DNA of 24,174 bases from a virus: positions 1 through 24,174 of IMG/VR virus record IMGVR_UViG_3300046009_000733; one strand, written 5' to 3'. The translations under genes and the position numbers were made by a program. Below the pieces are notes generated by a model that was given only the letters and a program-made list of their open reading frames with translations, ran no database searches and was not told where the DNA came from. Of the stretch, positions 7,071 through 14,874 are shown piece after piece; the first letter of the stretch is position 1; each line of letters begins with the position of its first letter.

Positions 7071-7296
7071 GAGTAAAGATATACGAGAGTTGTTTAGTCG
7101 TATTGACTATAGCAATGCAATGGATTTAAGAGATACACCTATTGGTGATATCTGTGTATGTGGCTGTGAGGTATTTGTAATGCTGGGTGGATTTGTAGAT
7201 GGAGAAGTTGCTTTCTATTTTCTGGATGCTGAGTGTGCTAGTTGTGGCAGTATGGTTACACTACCTACCCCAAAGGATTTTGATGCCGACCTATGA
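7063..7296 (+). CDS. small zinc-ribbon-like protein
   Basis: A 77-residue protein from ATG 7063, overlapping the sigma-like gene by 8 nt; ATG 7054 is an alternative start. It has two cysteine knuckles, CVCGC at residues 31-35 and CASCG at 58-62, separated by a short beta-rich stretch, which is the shape of a zinc ribbon. The N-terminal helix ESKDIRELFSRIDY may mediate contact with a partner. Function is unknown; DNA or protein binding is plausible. Confidence 0.65.
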   Translation: MSESKDIRELFSRIDYSNAMDLRDTPIGDICVCGCEVFVMLGGFVDGEVAFYFLDAECASCGSMVTLPTPKDFDADL

Positions 7297-7456
7297 ATTT
7301 TCTTGTCCTATTTGTAATGTAGTAATAGAACAAACTTTTTCAGTGTATACTGACCACATAATATCTTGTGAAACCTGCAAGGTTGAAATGAATAAAAGAT
7401 TTGCACCACCAGCAGTAATCTTTAAAGGCACAGGCTTCTACAAGACGGGCGGATAA
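7283..7456 (+). CDS. FmdB-like zinc-ribbon protein
   Basis: A 57-residue protein beginning MPTYEFSCPIC, the hallmark of the FmdB/CxxC_CXXC_SSSS zinc-ribbon family. Cys8, Cys11, Cys29 and Cys32 form the ribbon; the tail APPAVIFKGTGFYKTGG is the conserved end of the family. The start is ATG 7283 with AAAGGA 6 nt upstream; an in-frame upstream extension exists but is a shadow of the previous gene. It overlaps that gene by 14 nt. FmdB-type proteins are called regulatory, but evidence for their role is thin. Confidence 0.8.
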   Translation: MPTYEFSCPICNVVIEQTFSVYTDHIISCETCKVEMNKRFAPPAVIFKGTGFYKTGG

Positions 7457-7917
7457 TGACACTAGAACCAATACGTCAGGTAAATGCTGACGGTAAACGT
7501 GAGAAGATTGCAGCACTTGCGCTTGAGGATTATTTTAAAGGTTGGAAATTATATCCAACACCTAGATTTTATTTCTCAGACTTTCATATATGTCTACAAT
7601 GGGGCAACGGTAGAGAGAATTACATAGGCGACCTAGAAGTTAAATGGCTCAAGATAGATAGTAGTAAGCCAGCAATATTTCCATTTAATAAATTACAACA
7701 GATGATGATAGCCCCACCATATACAGATAATGAACACTCATATCATAGAATAGTATTCAGATATACAGATGGCATCAGTGTTATACCAGCCAGATTACTA
7801 GCAGGAATGGAACCAGTCTTTCATACCAGATGGGATACCAAGGAAAGAGATTTAGTGGTATTCTATAATGCACACGATTATCCAGAGTACTGGCATAATC
7901 TTGCAATTAATGAGTAG
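7456..7917 (+). CDS. unknown protein with a possible PD-(D/E)XK core
   Basis: A 153-residue ORF starting in a 1-nt TAATG overlap with the FmdB-like gene. Residues 38-63 read FYFSDFHICL, then IGDLEVKWL, with Asp42 or Asp59 followed by Glu61-x-Lys63, the spacing of a nuclease D/E-x-K strand. A helix with FNKLQQMM follows. The second half is beta-rich and ends PEYWHNLAINE. No family is recognised, and the nuclease idea is only a motif-level guess. It is the last gene of the plus-strand operon and is followed directly by hairpins and a terminator. Confidence 0.55.
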   Translation: MTLEPIRQVNADGKREKIAALALEDYFKGWKLYPTPRFYFSDFHICLQWGNGRENYIGDLEVKWLKIDSSKPAIFPFNKLQQMMIAPPYTDNEHSYHRIVFRYTDGISVIPARLLAGMEPVFHTRWDTKERDLVVFYNAHDYPEYWHNLAINE

Positions 7918-7973
7918 TCTGTTAGTAAGGGGAAAACTAACAGATATCTATTAGGCAAGGAAACTAATAGATA
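7918..7973 (+). promoter_or_regulatory. two tandem hairpins at the 3' end of the plus-strand operon
   Basis: Beginning right after the last stop codon, 7918-7926 pairs with 7936-7944 (9 bp) and 7945-7954 pairs with 7964-7973 (10 bp). Both loops are 9 nt and purine-rich (AAGGGGAAA and GCAAGGAAA). They are contiguous and sit 2 nt before the terminator stem, so they may protect the transcript's 3' end. They lack a U-run of their own. Confidence 0.6.
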
Positions 7974-7975
7974 AT

Positions 7976-8010
7976 AAAAAGGGATAGGCAATTACTGTCT
8001 ATCCTTTTTT
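7976..8010 (+). terminator. intrinsic terminator of the plus-strand operon
   Basis: Bases 7976-7987 pair with 7999-8010 (12 bp, one G-U) with a further three inner pairs and a small loop. The 3' arm ends in six T residues, and the 5' arm begins with an A-run, giving the usual GC-core hairpin plus U-tract. It closes the left-arm operon. Confidence 0.85.
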
Positions 8011-8050
8011 ATTTACTTGAAAGTAAGTATTAAGTAAGAAACAAGGCAAC

Positions 8051-8093
8051 AAAAAAGACCCCCCTCGCCAGTATCTCTACTAGGTTGGGGGGT
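8051..8093 (-). terminator. intrinsic terminator of the minus-strand (late) operon
   Basis: Read on the minus strand, a six-C and a six-G arm (8087-8093 with 8058-8064, 7 bp) enclose a 22-nt loop that itself pairs (8070-8073 with 8078-8081). The stem is followed by TCTTTTTT on the minus strand (complement of 8051-8058). This is a standard Rho-independent terminator for the right arm, placed 40-80 nt beyond the plus-strand one. Confidence 0.85.
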
Positions 8094-8135
8094 ATTTGTG
8101 CCTATAAAGGGCATTTAAAGGCTAATTAAGGGCAT

Positions 8136-8348
8136 CTATTTAGCGCCTAGACCATACTCTCTTTCGGTCTTATCAGCCCATTTAGCCAGAGGTCCTGCTA
8201 TAGAGCCAATGAGAATCGCATATTCAGGTGCAAGGTCTGCAGCCAATGCCAATCCCATAGTGATTGCTGATGCTAGAACTGCACGAAGATAAGACTTAAA
8301 TGCTGCCTTAGTCTTTTTGCTTTTTAGTTTAGCGATTAGGTCTTTCAT
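8136..8348 (-). CDS. holin-like small membrane protein
   Basis: A 70-residue protein starting at ATG 8348, behind AAGGAG at spacing about 6, and overlapping the endolysin stop by 1 nt (TAATG). A longer frame reaching 8429 runs inside the endolysin gene and has no ribosome binding site. The N terminus is basic (MKDLIAKLKSKKTK); residues of about 23-40 and 43-58 (AVLASAITMGLALAADL, YAILIGSIAGPLAKW) form two hydrophobic segments. With an endolysin next door this fits a class II-like holin that opens the inner membrane at lysis. Confidence 0.7.
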   Translation of the reverse strand: MKDLIAKLKSKKTKAAFKSYLRAVLASAITMGLALAADLAPEYAILIGSIAGPLAKWADKTEREYGLGAK

Positions 8349-8791
8349 TATTTCTCCTTCTTTGGTAGAGGCTTGATTGACGCTACCATTTTCTTGAGTG
8401 TCTTTGCTTTTCCCATCCAAGGAAACCAAGGTGATGTATCATTACCACAGTTATCTTTGATAGAAATATGCAAATGTTTATTATGTTGATTGATTCCAGT
8501 ATATTTAGATTCGCCATTCTTGGCTGACCAAATCTTACCAGTAAATATTAAATACTTAACCCGTGAGTCCGACTTTAATCTTTCATATATATCAAAACAA
8601 TCAATATCATTCTTTGGGTCGTGAGTTAAATCAACTGCATACCCAGTGTTATGGTCAGAAGTAGGACTACTCTTTAGGTGGGCAGCAGATGGTAGTAGAC
8701 CATCGCTTGCTTTCTTCCGCTTCGGTCTTAATGCCGTCGCTTGACGGAGCACAGCAATTGCAGCAGGTGTGGCTTTCTTGGCAACAGTCAT
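8348..8791 (-). CDS. M15-family peptidase endolysin
   Basis: A 147-residue protein with the zinc peptidase motifs SDHNTGYAVDL (His47, Asp54) and NKHLHIS (His108), the metal ligands of the M15/VanY group. These enzymes cut peptide bridges in cell-wall peptidoglycan; phage members are endolysins. The N-terminal 30 residues are basic and Ala-rich, and the C terminus is basic, possibly wall- or membrane-contacting. There is no separate wall-binding domain and no signal peptide, so the holin is needed for access. The start is ATG 8791 with GAGGGA upstream. Confidence 0.85.
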   Translation of the reverse strand: MTVAKKATPAAIAVLRQATALRPKRKKASDGLLPSAAHLKSSPTSDHNTGYAVDLTHDPKNDIDCFDIYERLKSDSRVKYLIFTGKIWSAKNGESKYTGINQHNKHLHISIKDNCGNDTSPWFPWMGKAKTLKKMVASIKPLPKKEK

Positions 8792-8797
8792 TGTCCC

Positions 8798-9001
8798 TCA
8801 TTTCTTGAATGCTTCTATCACAAACTCTGTTAAAAATTCTACTTTTTCTTCCAGCCTGTTGACTTGGTCCTTAACACTTGAGCCACCATTGGGACGGAGT
8901 TCAGACAAATAATGTTTAACTAAATGTCTTACTACCATAGCAATTGCGCCTAGTAGTGTTGTTATTGATACGGCTAAAGCAGCCCAGTCAGCAGGTGTCA
9001 T
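8798..9001 (-). CDS. single-pass membrane protein, lysis-cassette associated
   Basis: A 67-residue protein with one hydrophobic segment at about residues 7-25 (AALAVSITTLLGAIAMVVR), followed by a basic stretch and a coiled-coil-like tail (SVKDQVNRLEEKVEFLTEFV). The layout resembles small phage proteins found beside endolysins, such as holin partners or antiholins. The start is ATG 9001 with AAGGA upstream. The function is inferred from position and topology only. Confidence 0.65.
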   Translation of the reverse strand: MTPADWAALAVSITTLLGAIAMVVRHLVKHYLSELRPNGGSSVKDQVNRLEEKVEFLTEFVIEAFKK

Positions 9002-9002
9002 T

Positions 9003-11216
9003 TTATACAGTCCTTATAATTATATCTAGTATTCCACCATAGCCAGAGAATCCTCTGTCTGGTGGAGTGAGTCGGCTAAATGTTACTTGTTCAATTACAA
9101 CCTGACGTGATTCGCCAGTTTGTAAATCCTGCCAAGTTACGATGTCACCATTTTGTTCAATGGTTTCTAGTTCAGCAATACGGTCTTTAGCACGACCATC
9201 ATAACCAACCATTACATTGTACTTATCTGTCTCAACATCATAACAAAAGACAGGAAACTTAATTACTCGCTGACGCGGTGTAGCAATAGTAGCCTTTACT
9301 TGATAACCTTTAAATACAGGACCAAGGCTATTAGTTGTAGCATCTCTGTAAAGAATAAATTTATATGCAAGATACTCTTGTGCACCTGCTGGTTGAGTAG
9401 TTGTTACCTCAACAGGTCCAACAGTAGCATCATAAGTAACTACATCATATTCAGTATTGTTTGCATCTACAGTTTCTAAAGTCATAGACCCATAAGTAAA
9501 GTCACCTCTACCAATAAGTCGTTTAAAATTTTTAGGTTCTAATGTGTTATATCTAATAAAACCTGTTTGTATATAACCATCAGTTATTTTAGTGCCAGAT
9601 GATTCTATGTTAATAGAACCTGTTTCATTAACTAAGGCTGTGGCTGCTGTAACTGCTGTTGAGGCTACGTTAGTTGCTGCCTTTGTGTAACTAAATGTTG
9701 TAGTTGTGGCTGCGGTAACTGTGTATTGACCATTAAATGTATTATCTACACCTTCTACCCAGATACTATCACTAACTGTTAGTCCGTGTGCTGAGGCTGT
9801 AGTAAGTGTGGCTACGTTAGAAGTAAGTTCTTTATTAGTAATTGTGCCACGATTAAGTGCAGTAGTAACAAATACAAGTCTGTCTGTTTCTCCAGCAAAA
9901 GCGCAGGAAGTTGTAACATAACCAGTGACTCCATTGTCTAGCCATAAATCATTAGCATAAGCAAAACGTAAGCCACCTAAATCATTTCCTAAATCAATAC
10001 GGACAACTCCGCCTTCGCCTGCAACACCTGTAGTAGCCCAAACAAATCTATCTCTAAATGCAAAATCATATACAGGTTGGCTAGTCTCAACCATTAAAGG
10101 TCCATAGATAATAGAACCATCATCACTTACAGTTGCTACTCGGATACCTTTATTAGTACCAATTAACATATAACCTAAGTAATATTCAATCTTAAATATT
10201 TTTTCACCAGTAGGCATTTGAGCAGCAGTAATAGCGCTGGTCAATGAAGGCATAGAACCAGTGCTTGTGCTTAAAGTAAACTTGTAAATGTATGACTGGA
10301 TACCTTCAAAAGCAGATACATATATAGCAGTACCAGATGCAGCAACGCTAGTAAATACTACACTTGTGCTAGCGTGGGTATAAACTGCAGTTGGTAAAGA
10401 AGAAGCAGTTGTAGCAAATTCAAAAATTTTATTATTAACCGCCATAATAATACGGTCTTTTACATACTCCATAGTTGCTTCATTAGCAACAATAGTGCTA
10501 CTACTAAACATAAGAGTTACATCAGCAGTACTTGCTGAACTGCCAGTTAAAGGTTTTTTATATACAGCAGTCTTGTCTACACCTGCATCTAAAATTGCAG
10601 TTACCCAATAAGCATTAACGCCATCATCGCATATGGCATAAACTGGTTTGTCTGTACCAGCAGCATAGTCAATAAAATGAGTAACAGTTCCATCAACAGC
10701 AATTTTATCTACATCATATTCATCTACTAGTAGTACGCCATTAGTACCAGCCCATTGAATGCTGCGAGCAATCTGACTTGGTTTACCATTAGCACGAACA
10801 GCACCAGTTGTATAGTGAGAAGTAGCAGTATTATTAAGAAGGGTTACTTCACCTTCTGTCCATACATTTACACCTTTGCTATCTGCAAATCTAAATGTAC
10901 CTTCACCTGGAATTAAAGCAGGGTCATAAAAAGTAATGCCAGTCCCATCTTGAAATGAGGACTGGCTTCTTATCCACCACCCAGTTAAAGACTGTTCACC
11001 AGGTTCAGTCTGATTATCAAACTGTTCTTTTCTATACGGTGCAGTCTGGCGGACATAAGGACGTGCATCAGAAATAGCATATATAAACGGCATACCACCA
11101 AGCGCAGTATCATAAGCAATGTCTGTATTTTGCCAAACTGTTTGATTACCAACTACACCTACATCAACCGCAATGGCTCGGGTAGCACGACCTTCGGTAA
11201 TATCACGACCAGCCAC
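9003..11216 (-). CDS. large beta-rich tail protein (possible tail nozzle/hub)
   Basis: A 737-residue protein starting at GTG 11216 with AAGGAG 5 nt upstream and ending 2 nt before the next gene. The repeated short strands with YAI, TYV and GTAIYVSAFEG-like units suggest a beta-propeller core across residues of about 130-420. Residues of about 457-531 (from GTITNKELTSNVATL) form a separate beta domain of the kind inserted in phage structural proteins. The C-terminal part includes VFKGYQVKATIATPRQRVIKFP. By size and fold it could be a podovirus nozzle, the role of T7 gp12, but no direct homology is visible. Confidence 0.65.
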   Translation of the reverse strand: MAGRDITEGRATRAIAVDVGVVGNQTVWQNTDIAYDTALGGMPFIYAISDARPYVRQTAPYRKEQFDNQTEPGEQSLTGWWIRSQSSFQDGTGITFYDPALIPGEGTFRFADSKGVNVWTEGEVTLLNNTATSHYTTGAVRANGKPSQIARSIQWAGTNGVLLVDEYDVDKIAVDGTVTHFIDYAAGTDKPVYAICDDGVNAYWVTAILDAGVDKTAVYKKPLTGSSASTADVTLMFSSSTIVANEATMEYVKDRIIMAVNNKIFEFATTASSLPTAVYTHASTSVVFTSVAASGTAIYVSAFEGIQSYIYKFTLSTSTGSMPSLTSAITAAQMPTGEKIFKIEYYLGYMLIGTNKGIRVATVSDDGSIIYGPLMVETSQPVYDFAFRDRFVWATTGVAGEGGVVRIDLGNDLGGLRFAYANDLWLDNGVTGYVTTSCAFAGETDRLVFVTTALNRGTITNKELTSNVATLTTASAHGLTVSDSIWVEGVDNTFNGQYTVTAATTTTFSYTKAATNVASTAVTAATALVNETGSINIESSGTKITDGYIQTGFIRYNTLEPKNFKRLIGRGDFTYGSMTLETVDANNTEYDVVTYDATVGPVEVTTTQPAGAQEYLAYKFILYRDATTNSLGPVFKGYQVKATIATPRQRVIKFPVFCYDVETDKYNVMVGYDGRAKDRIAELETIEQNGDIVTWQDLQTGESRQVVIEQVTFSRLTPPDRGFSGYGGILDIIIRTV

Positions 11217-11948
11217 TTATTCTCCTTGCTGTTGTTGTTCCTTTAATTTTTCTTTTAAATGTTCATTAGCCCAATACAATGCGTAGTAGTCATAGTCAAG
11301 ACTAAATCGCTTCATATGTTTAACTATGGCACCAGTATGGGCGTGTAATGGTATTCCTGCTTTAGCCATACGGCGGAAAAATATAATATCCTCACCAATA
11401 AAATGGTCATCCTGACCATCACCAGTTTCCATAAACATACCCTTACCAGGGTTAGCCTCACGCATCTTTGGCACAATAGATTTGTGCATTAATACAAAAC
11501 CAAAACCAGCACAGTCAACTTTAAGTACTTGATTTTCTGGTAGTGGATGATGATATTTAATTTGGAATTCACTTACGTTGTCAAACAAAACAGGAAATGG
11601 GCGCATCAATGTGCCTTCATTTTCTTTAGATATAAAGTAAACACCACTAACAACAGGACGATTAATCTTATCTGCTGTTTGCCATAACAACTTCATAGCA
11701 TCTAGGTTTAATACTATATCTGAATCAACCCATAGTAACCAGTCTGTTTTAATTTTGTCAGCCCAATAGTCAAACAATACTTGACGTTGTCTACCAATTT
11801 GATTACCTTGAACTCGCATACTGGTATTAATTACCATACCATTAGGCGCTCCAGCAATAATTGCTGTTGTTAATCCTTCTGTAAATTTGCCATCAGTTGT
11901 GCCATTGTCACACCAACCAAGGGCTACTGTGTCATTTTTTCCTATCAT
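11217..11948 (-). CDS. GT-A-fold glycosyltransferase
   Basis: A 243-residue protein with WVDSDIVL at residues 73-80, giving the DxD motif Asp75-Ser-Asp77 that binds nucleotide sugar and metal. The later GEDIIFFRRMAKAGIPL (residues 185-201) matches the E-D acceptor/catalytic segment followed by a helix seen in GT2-like enzymes, and a HTGAIVKHMK stretch follows. It lacks membrane segments. In a phage structural operon it may glycosylate a virion protein or a fibre; this is inference. It starts at ATG 11948 behind AGGGGAC and ends with a Gln-rich tail. Confidence 0.8.
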   Translation of the reverse strand: MIGKNDTVALGWCDNGTTDGKFTEGLTTAIIAGAPNGMVINTSMRVQGNQIGRQRQVLFDYWADKIKTDWLLWVDSDIVLNLDAMKLLWQTADKINRPVVSGVYFISKENEGTLMRPFPVLFDNVSEFQIKYHHPLPENQVLKVDCAGFGFVLMHKSIVPKMREANPGKGMFMETGDGQDDHFIGEDIIFFRRMAKAGIPLHAHTGAIVKHMKRFSLDYDYYALYWANEHLKEKLKEQQQQGE

Positions 11949-11964
11949 TGTGTCCCCTAACTAG

Positions 11965-12276
11965 TTATTCTTCTGTTACTACTGGTTCCTCTACTACTGG
12001 TTCAGATGTAGTAGCAGGTGTCTGCTGTGCAGCCAATGCTGCAGCAACTGCTGCTGCTACGGCATCATTAAATGCCTGTTGTTTTGCTGCTTCTTCGGCT
12101 GCTGCCTGTGCTGCAAGTTCTGCCTCGTGTGCAATCTGTTCTAGTCGCATATCTGCCCAAGCATTTGCTGCTTCAATGCGTTCTTCTTCTGATAACTCAC
12201 GCTCAATATTATTATTTGTTTGAGTCATTACAGGATTATCTGCAAGACATTGTGCTACTAATTCTTCTTTAGTCAT
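11965..12276 (-). CDS. acidic, Ala-rich helical protein of unknown function
   Basis: A 103-residue protein from ATG 12276 (AAGGAG 8 nt upstream); an extension to 12306 lacks a site. Residues of about 30-80 are Ala/Glu/Gln-rich and would form a long helix or coiled coil (AELAAQAAAEEAAKQQAFND), followed by an acidic Pro/Val/Thr-rich tail (TSEPVVEEPVVTEE). Its position between a fibre-like gene and the glycosyltransferase suggests a virion accessory or fibre assembly protein, but no family is recognised. Confidence 0.6.
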   Translation of the reverse strand: MTKEELVAQCLADNPVMTQTNNNIERELSEEERIEAANAWADMRLEQIAHEAELAAQAAAEEAAKQQAFNDAVAAAVAAALAAQQTPATTSEPVVEEPVVTEE

Positions 12277-12277
12277 T

Positions 12278-12730
12278 TTATGCTCCTTCGTATATTGCTG
12301 TAACATACAAGATATCTGTTGAAGTCCAAGTAAATGGAACAGTTGAACTCAAATCTACATCAGAACGAATATATGAACCCGAAACTGTCATTGGAGATAA
12401 CCAAATGCGACTCGTATTATTATTAGCCGAGTGAGAAGTTCCCCAAAATTTATTACCACTAGCATCCGAATATAGTGTTTGCACAATAGCCGTAGTTGAC
12501 GCATCTACTGAAGCAGGAGCAATAGGAAGTCCAGTTACTTGAACAGCGCCAGTAATTGATGTTGTTGAACCAAAAATTAATTTTAAATTCCAATCAACCA
12601 TTTTACCTATTTGAATATATCGTGCTGTTAAAGTTCCATTTCCAACTGTTAAGTTGCTAAAGGTTGGTGTCCAAGGTATCCAATTTGCAAAATTAGTAGC
12701 ATCTAAATTTGGTATTAATTTGCTACTCAT
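12278..12730 (-). CDS. beta-rich tail appendage / receptor-binding-like protein
   Basis: A 150-residue protein with the segment NWIPWTPTFSNLTVGNGTLT followed by ARYIQIGKMVDWN. This is a pattern widely found at the tips of phage tail fibres and in small appendage proteins: a W-x-P-T start, G-N-G-T turn, and R-Y-x-x-I-G-K strand. The remaining part is beta-rich with no cysteines. It most likely forms part of a tail fibre or spike tip. It overlaps the preceding gene by 1 nt and ends 1 nt before the start of the next. Confidence 0.65.
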   Translation of the reverse strand: MSSKLIPNLDATNFANWIPWTPTFSNLTVGNGTLTARYIQIGKMVDWNLKLIFGSTTSITGAVQVTGLPIAPASVDASTTAIVQTLYSDASGNKFWGTSHSANNNTSRIWLSPMTVSGSYIRSDVDLSSTVPFTWTSTDILYVTAIYEGA

Positions 12731-13032
12731 TAGTAAACCTCGTAACCTGCAATATGGAAGTCAACTGCAGTTGTAGATGCAGAACCAGTAATGGTTTCGC
12801 CATTGTAAATAATTTGCTCTAGGTCAATGAACTGAGTAGAGTTACCTGGAATAGAAATACTTGATACCAATGGTATGGTAGCCAAGTTAATGGTTGCTGT
12901 AGCAGCAGATGATGTGTCATTAACAATAGCAATGTTAGTTACTGCTACGGCTATGCTTGATGGAGATGTGTATAGGGTTGTATTAGAGGTTGCTGCTGCA
13001 CCTCTGTACAGGGTTATGGATGTGTCTGCCAC
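12730..13032 (-). CDS. small beta-sandwich virion protein, paralogue-like of 14874-15203
   Basis: A 100-residue protein starting at GTG 13032 within TAGTG, with AAAGGA about 9 nt upstream. Its pattern (LYTSPSSIAVAVTNIAIVNDTSSAATATI) shows a Y-T-x-P start, a V-x-N-I-x-I-V-N strand and a turn, then beta strands ending in HIAGYEVY. The same order recurs in the 109-residue protein at 14874-15203, so the two are probably paralogous. Small all-beta units like this commonly decorate phage heads or fibres. Confidence 0.6.
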   Translation of the reverse strand: MADTSITLYRGAAATSNTTLYTSPSSIAVAVTNIAIVNDTSSAATATINLATIPLVSSISIPGNSTQFIDLEQIIYNGETITGSASTTAVDFHIAGYEVY

Positions 13033-13718
13033 TATTTATATTCCTTTCGTGACCAGAATTGTCGTTTGTAAGAATTAAAGAACAAGGTCTTTAACTTTCT
13101 AGTTATTTTTTCTTGCTCTATTCTTTCTTTATCAGAGCCTATTTTATGTTCCCAAGACTCTCGTTTAAATGGTATTACCTGAGCCATAGGAGTTCCTGCG
13201 GGTATTATCCCTTCCCATTTAACATCATTAAGTACAAATGGAAAATTAACTGGGGCTTTATATCGGTCAGTATCTATTATGCCATCAAGAACAGTAAACA
13301 CAGATTCTCTGTGCATTGGAGCGGTAACTAAAATTGAGTATCCAGGTGGGGTAGAAATTGCATAAGGATTATTCCACTTAGGATATGGTGCTTCATTTTT
13401 TGCTGGGTGCAATGGGGCTTGTACTATTGGATGAAAAGAAATAACACCTTGGTCTGACCAAGCATAGTAAGGTAAGTCATCAGCCCTTGATACTTGTATA
13501 TCTACTTGAGTATAAAGAATATATCCAGCAGTTATAGCATCAAATACAGGTATACATTTTTTAATTGTATGTGGTGTATCTCCTGGTGTGGTAATTTTTT
13601 TACCTTCGTCACCAATATATTCTGGTGTATTTTTATACCATTCTGGTACTTCTTTTACTGCTGGCTTGGGTGGAAAAAAATCCAACCCAAGCACATTAGT
13701 AAATTTTATTTCTTTCAT
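13032..13718 (-). CDS. conserved phage protein, possible DUF6065-like with dUTPase-like features
   Basis: A 228-residue protein with basic ends and a beta-rich centre. Residues 122-137 read STPPGYSILVTAPMHR, residues 144-152 LDGIIDTDR, and residues 169-183 EGIIPAGTPMAQVIP. These segments resemble, in order, the trimeric dUTPase/dCTP deaminase jelly-roll turns (G-I-I-D-x-D followed by an x-G-D/T-x-x-A-Q-x-I strand), although the catalytic motifs of those enzymes are not evident. I recall a DUF6065 family of similar character but cannot confirm it here. Start ATG 13718 follows an AGGGGG site. It sits oddly among virion genes. Confidence 0.55.
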   Translation of the reverse strand: MKEIKFTNVLGLDFFPPKPAVKEVPEWYKNTPEYIGDEGKKITTPGDTPHTIKKCIPVFDAITAGYILYTQVDIQVSRADDLPYYAWSDQGVISFHPIVQAPLHPAKNEAPYPKWNNPYAISTPPGYSILVTAPMHRESVFTVLDGIIDTDRYKAPVNFPFVLNDVKWEGIIPAGTPMAQVIPFKRESWEHKIGSDKERIEQEKITRKLKTLFFNSYKRQFWSRKEYK

Positions 13719-13746
13719 ACTGCCCCCTAATTTATTTTATTATATG

Positions 13747-14874
13747 TTAAGGTGATACATAAAGTATTACTCTTCCATTGCCAGATGTTGCTGCGGTACC
13801 ACCAACTTGACCACTACCTGAACCACCAGATTTTCCACCACCACCGCCACCGCCTGCGCCAATAGCATTTGAAGGAAGTCCTGCATTTGGAGTTGTGCCA
13901 CCAGTGATTGTACCTCCATCACCACCACCACCGCTACCATTGGCATTACCAGAACCGCCAGCAGCACCACCGCCTCCACCGCCTAGTGTAGTATTGCTAG
14001 GTAAAATAGCAGTAATATTATTTGAACCAGTTATATTGGTATTTGAAGTTTGCGCACTTCCATTTACTGGTACTGGGGTATTTTGCTTACCACCAGCACC
14101 GCCAGCAGCACCAGTAACAGTAATTGCGCCAGCAACATTAGAAGAACCAGAACCACCAGCACCGCCATTACCCTGATTACCAGGAGCGCCCGAGCCAGAT
14201 TGACCAGCACCACCGCCACCGCCACCATTGGCAGTTGCAATATCTACTGCAGCATAAGTAATTTTAGATAATCCACCTGCCGTACCATTACTAGCACTAG
14301 TTCCACCTGCGCCACCAGTACCAACTGTTACTGTTACAGTTGTTGCTGCGGTGACAGCAAAATCTATAAATCCAACGATTGCGCCACCTGCGCCACCGCC
14401 ACCACCGCCACCTGCAGAAGAACCATTAGCATTACCGCCACCAGCGCCTCCACCACCTGCGCCAACTACATAGGCAGCAATTTTAGTCATACCAGCAGGA
14501 ACGGTATATGTTCCATTTGTATTAAATGTTTGTGCAAGAGAATATGTACTTGGAATAACTAAACCCGTTGCAGTAGCAAGAACCTGCCCAAGACCATTAT
14601 AATTTTGTCCATTAAGAGTTATGTCGTAAGTTTGACCACTACTAAAACCAGCAACTGTTGTTGGGGATGTAGTTAGTGTTGCACTAACAGTAGTACCAGT
14701 AGTAGAAGTACCACTTAATACATAACTAGTTGCTGCAGGACCAAGTGTACTTGGAGTATAAGCAATAGTTACGCTTGTAGTATCTGCTGCAGTAGTAGCA
14801 GTTGATGTGCTTGGCGGAGTTACTCTTGCATAGTTTCTCTTACCGCCAGTACGCCTAATATTTCCTGTAGCCAT
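13747..14874 (-). CDS. tail adhesin with fibronectin-III-like and glycine-rich domains
   Basis: A 375-residue protein. Residues of about 17-108 look like a fibronectin type III domain (TSVTIAYTPSTLGPAATSYV with a closing SSGQTYDITLNGQN). Residues 116-136 form the FNTNGTYTVPAGMTKIAAYV lead-in, and from about residue 138 to the end come glycine-rich runs separated by short strands, the build of polyglycine-II sandwich tip adhesins in phages such as S16. Such domains bind host surface receptors and vary quickly. It shares a 1-nt TAATG overlap with the upstream gene. Domain calls are solid, receptor unknown. Confidence 0.8.
   Translation of the reverse strand: MATGNIRRTGGKRNYARVTPPSTSTATTAADTTSVTIAYTPSTLGPAATSYVLSGTSTTGTTVSATLTTSPTTVAGFSSGQTYDITLNGQNYNGLGQVLATATGLVIPSTYSLAQTFNTNGTYTVPAGMTKIAAYVVGAGGGGAGGGNANGSSAGGGGGGGAGGAIVGFIDFAVTAATTVTVTVGTGGAGGTSASNGTAGGLSKITYAAVDIATANGGGGGGAGQSGSGAPGNQGNGGAGGSGSSNVAGAITVTGAAGGAGGKQNTPVPVNGSAQTSNTNITGSNNITAILPSNTTLGGGGGGAAGGSGNANGSGGGGDGGTITGGTTPNAGLPSNAIGAGGGGGGGKSGGSGSGQVGGTAATSGNGRVILYVSP

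Noticed and set aside
7199-7282. Hydrophobic N-terminal extension of the FmdB-like protein resembling a membrane segment
   Set aside because: It is the out-of-frame shadow of the preceding zinc-ribbon gene; FmdB proteins begin with MPTYEF, which has its own ribosome binding site here.
8349-8429. N-terminal extension of the holin-like gene into the endolysin gene
   Set aside because: The ATG at 8348 has AAGGAG at the right distance and a TAATG coupling, while the upstream start has no such site.
13895-14271. Plus-strand Pro-rich and Thr/Arg-rich frames over the adhesin gene
   Set aside because: They are the complements of glycine codon runs, without ribosome binding sites.
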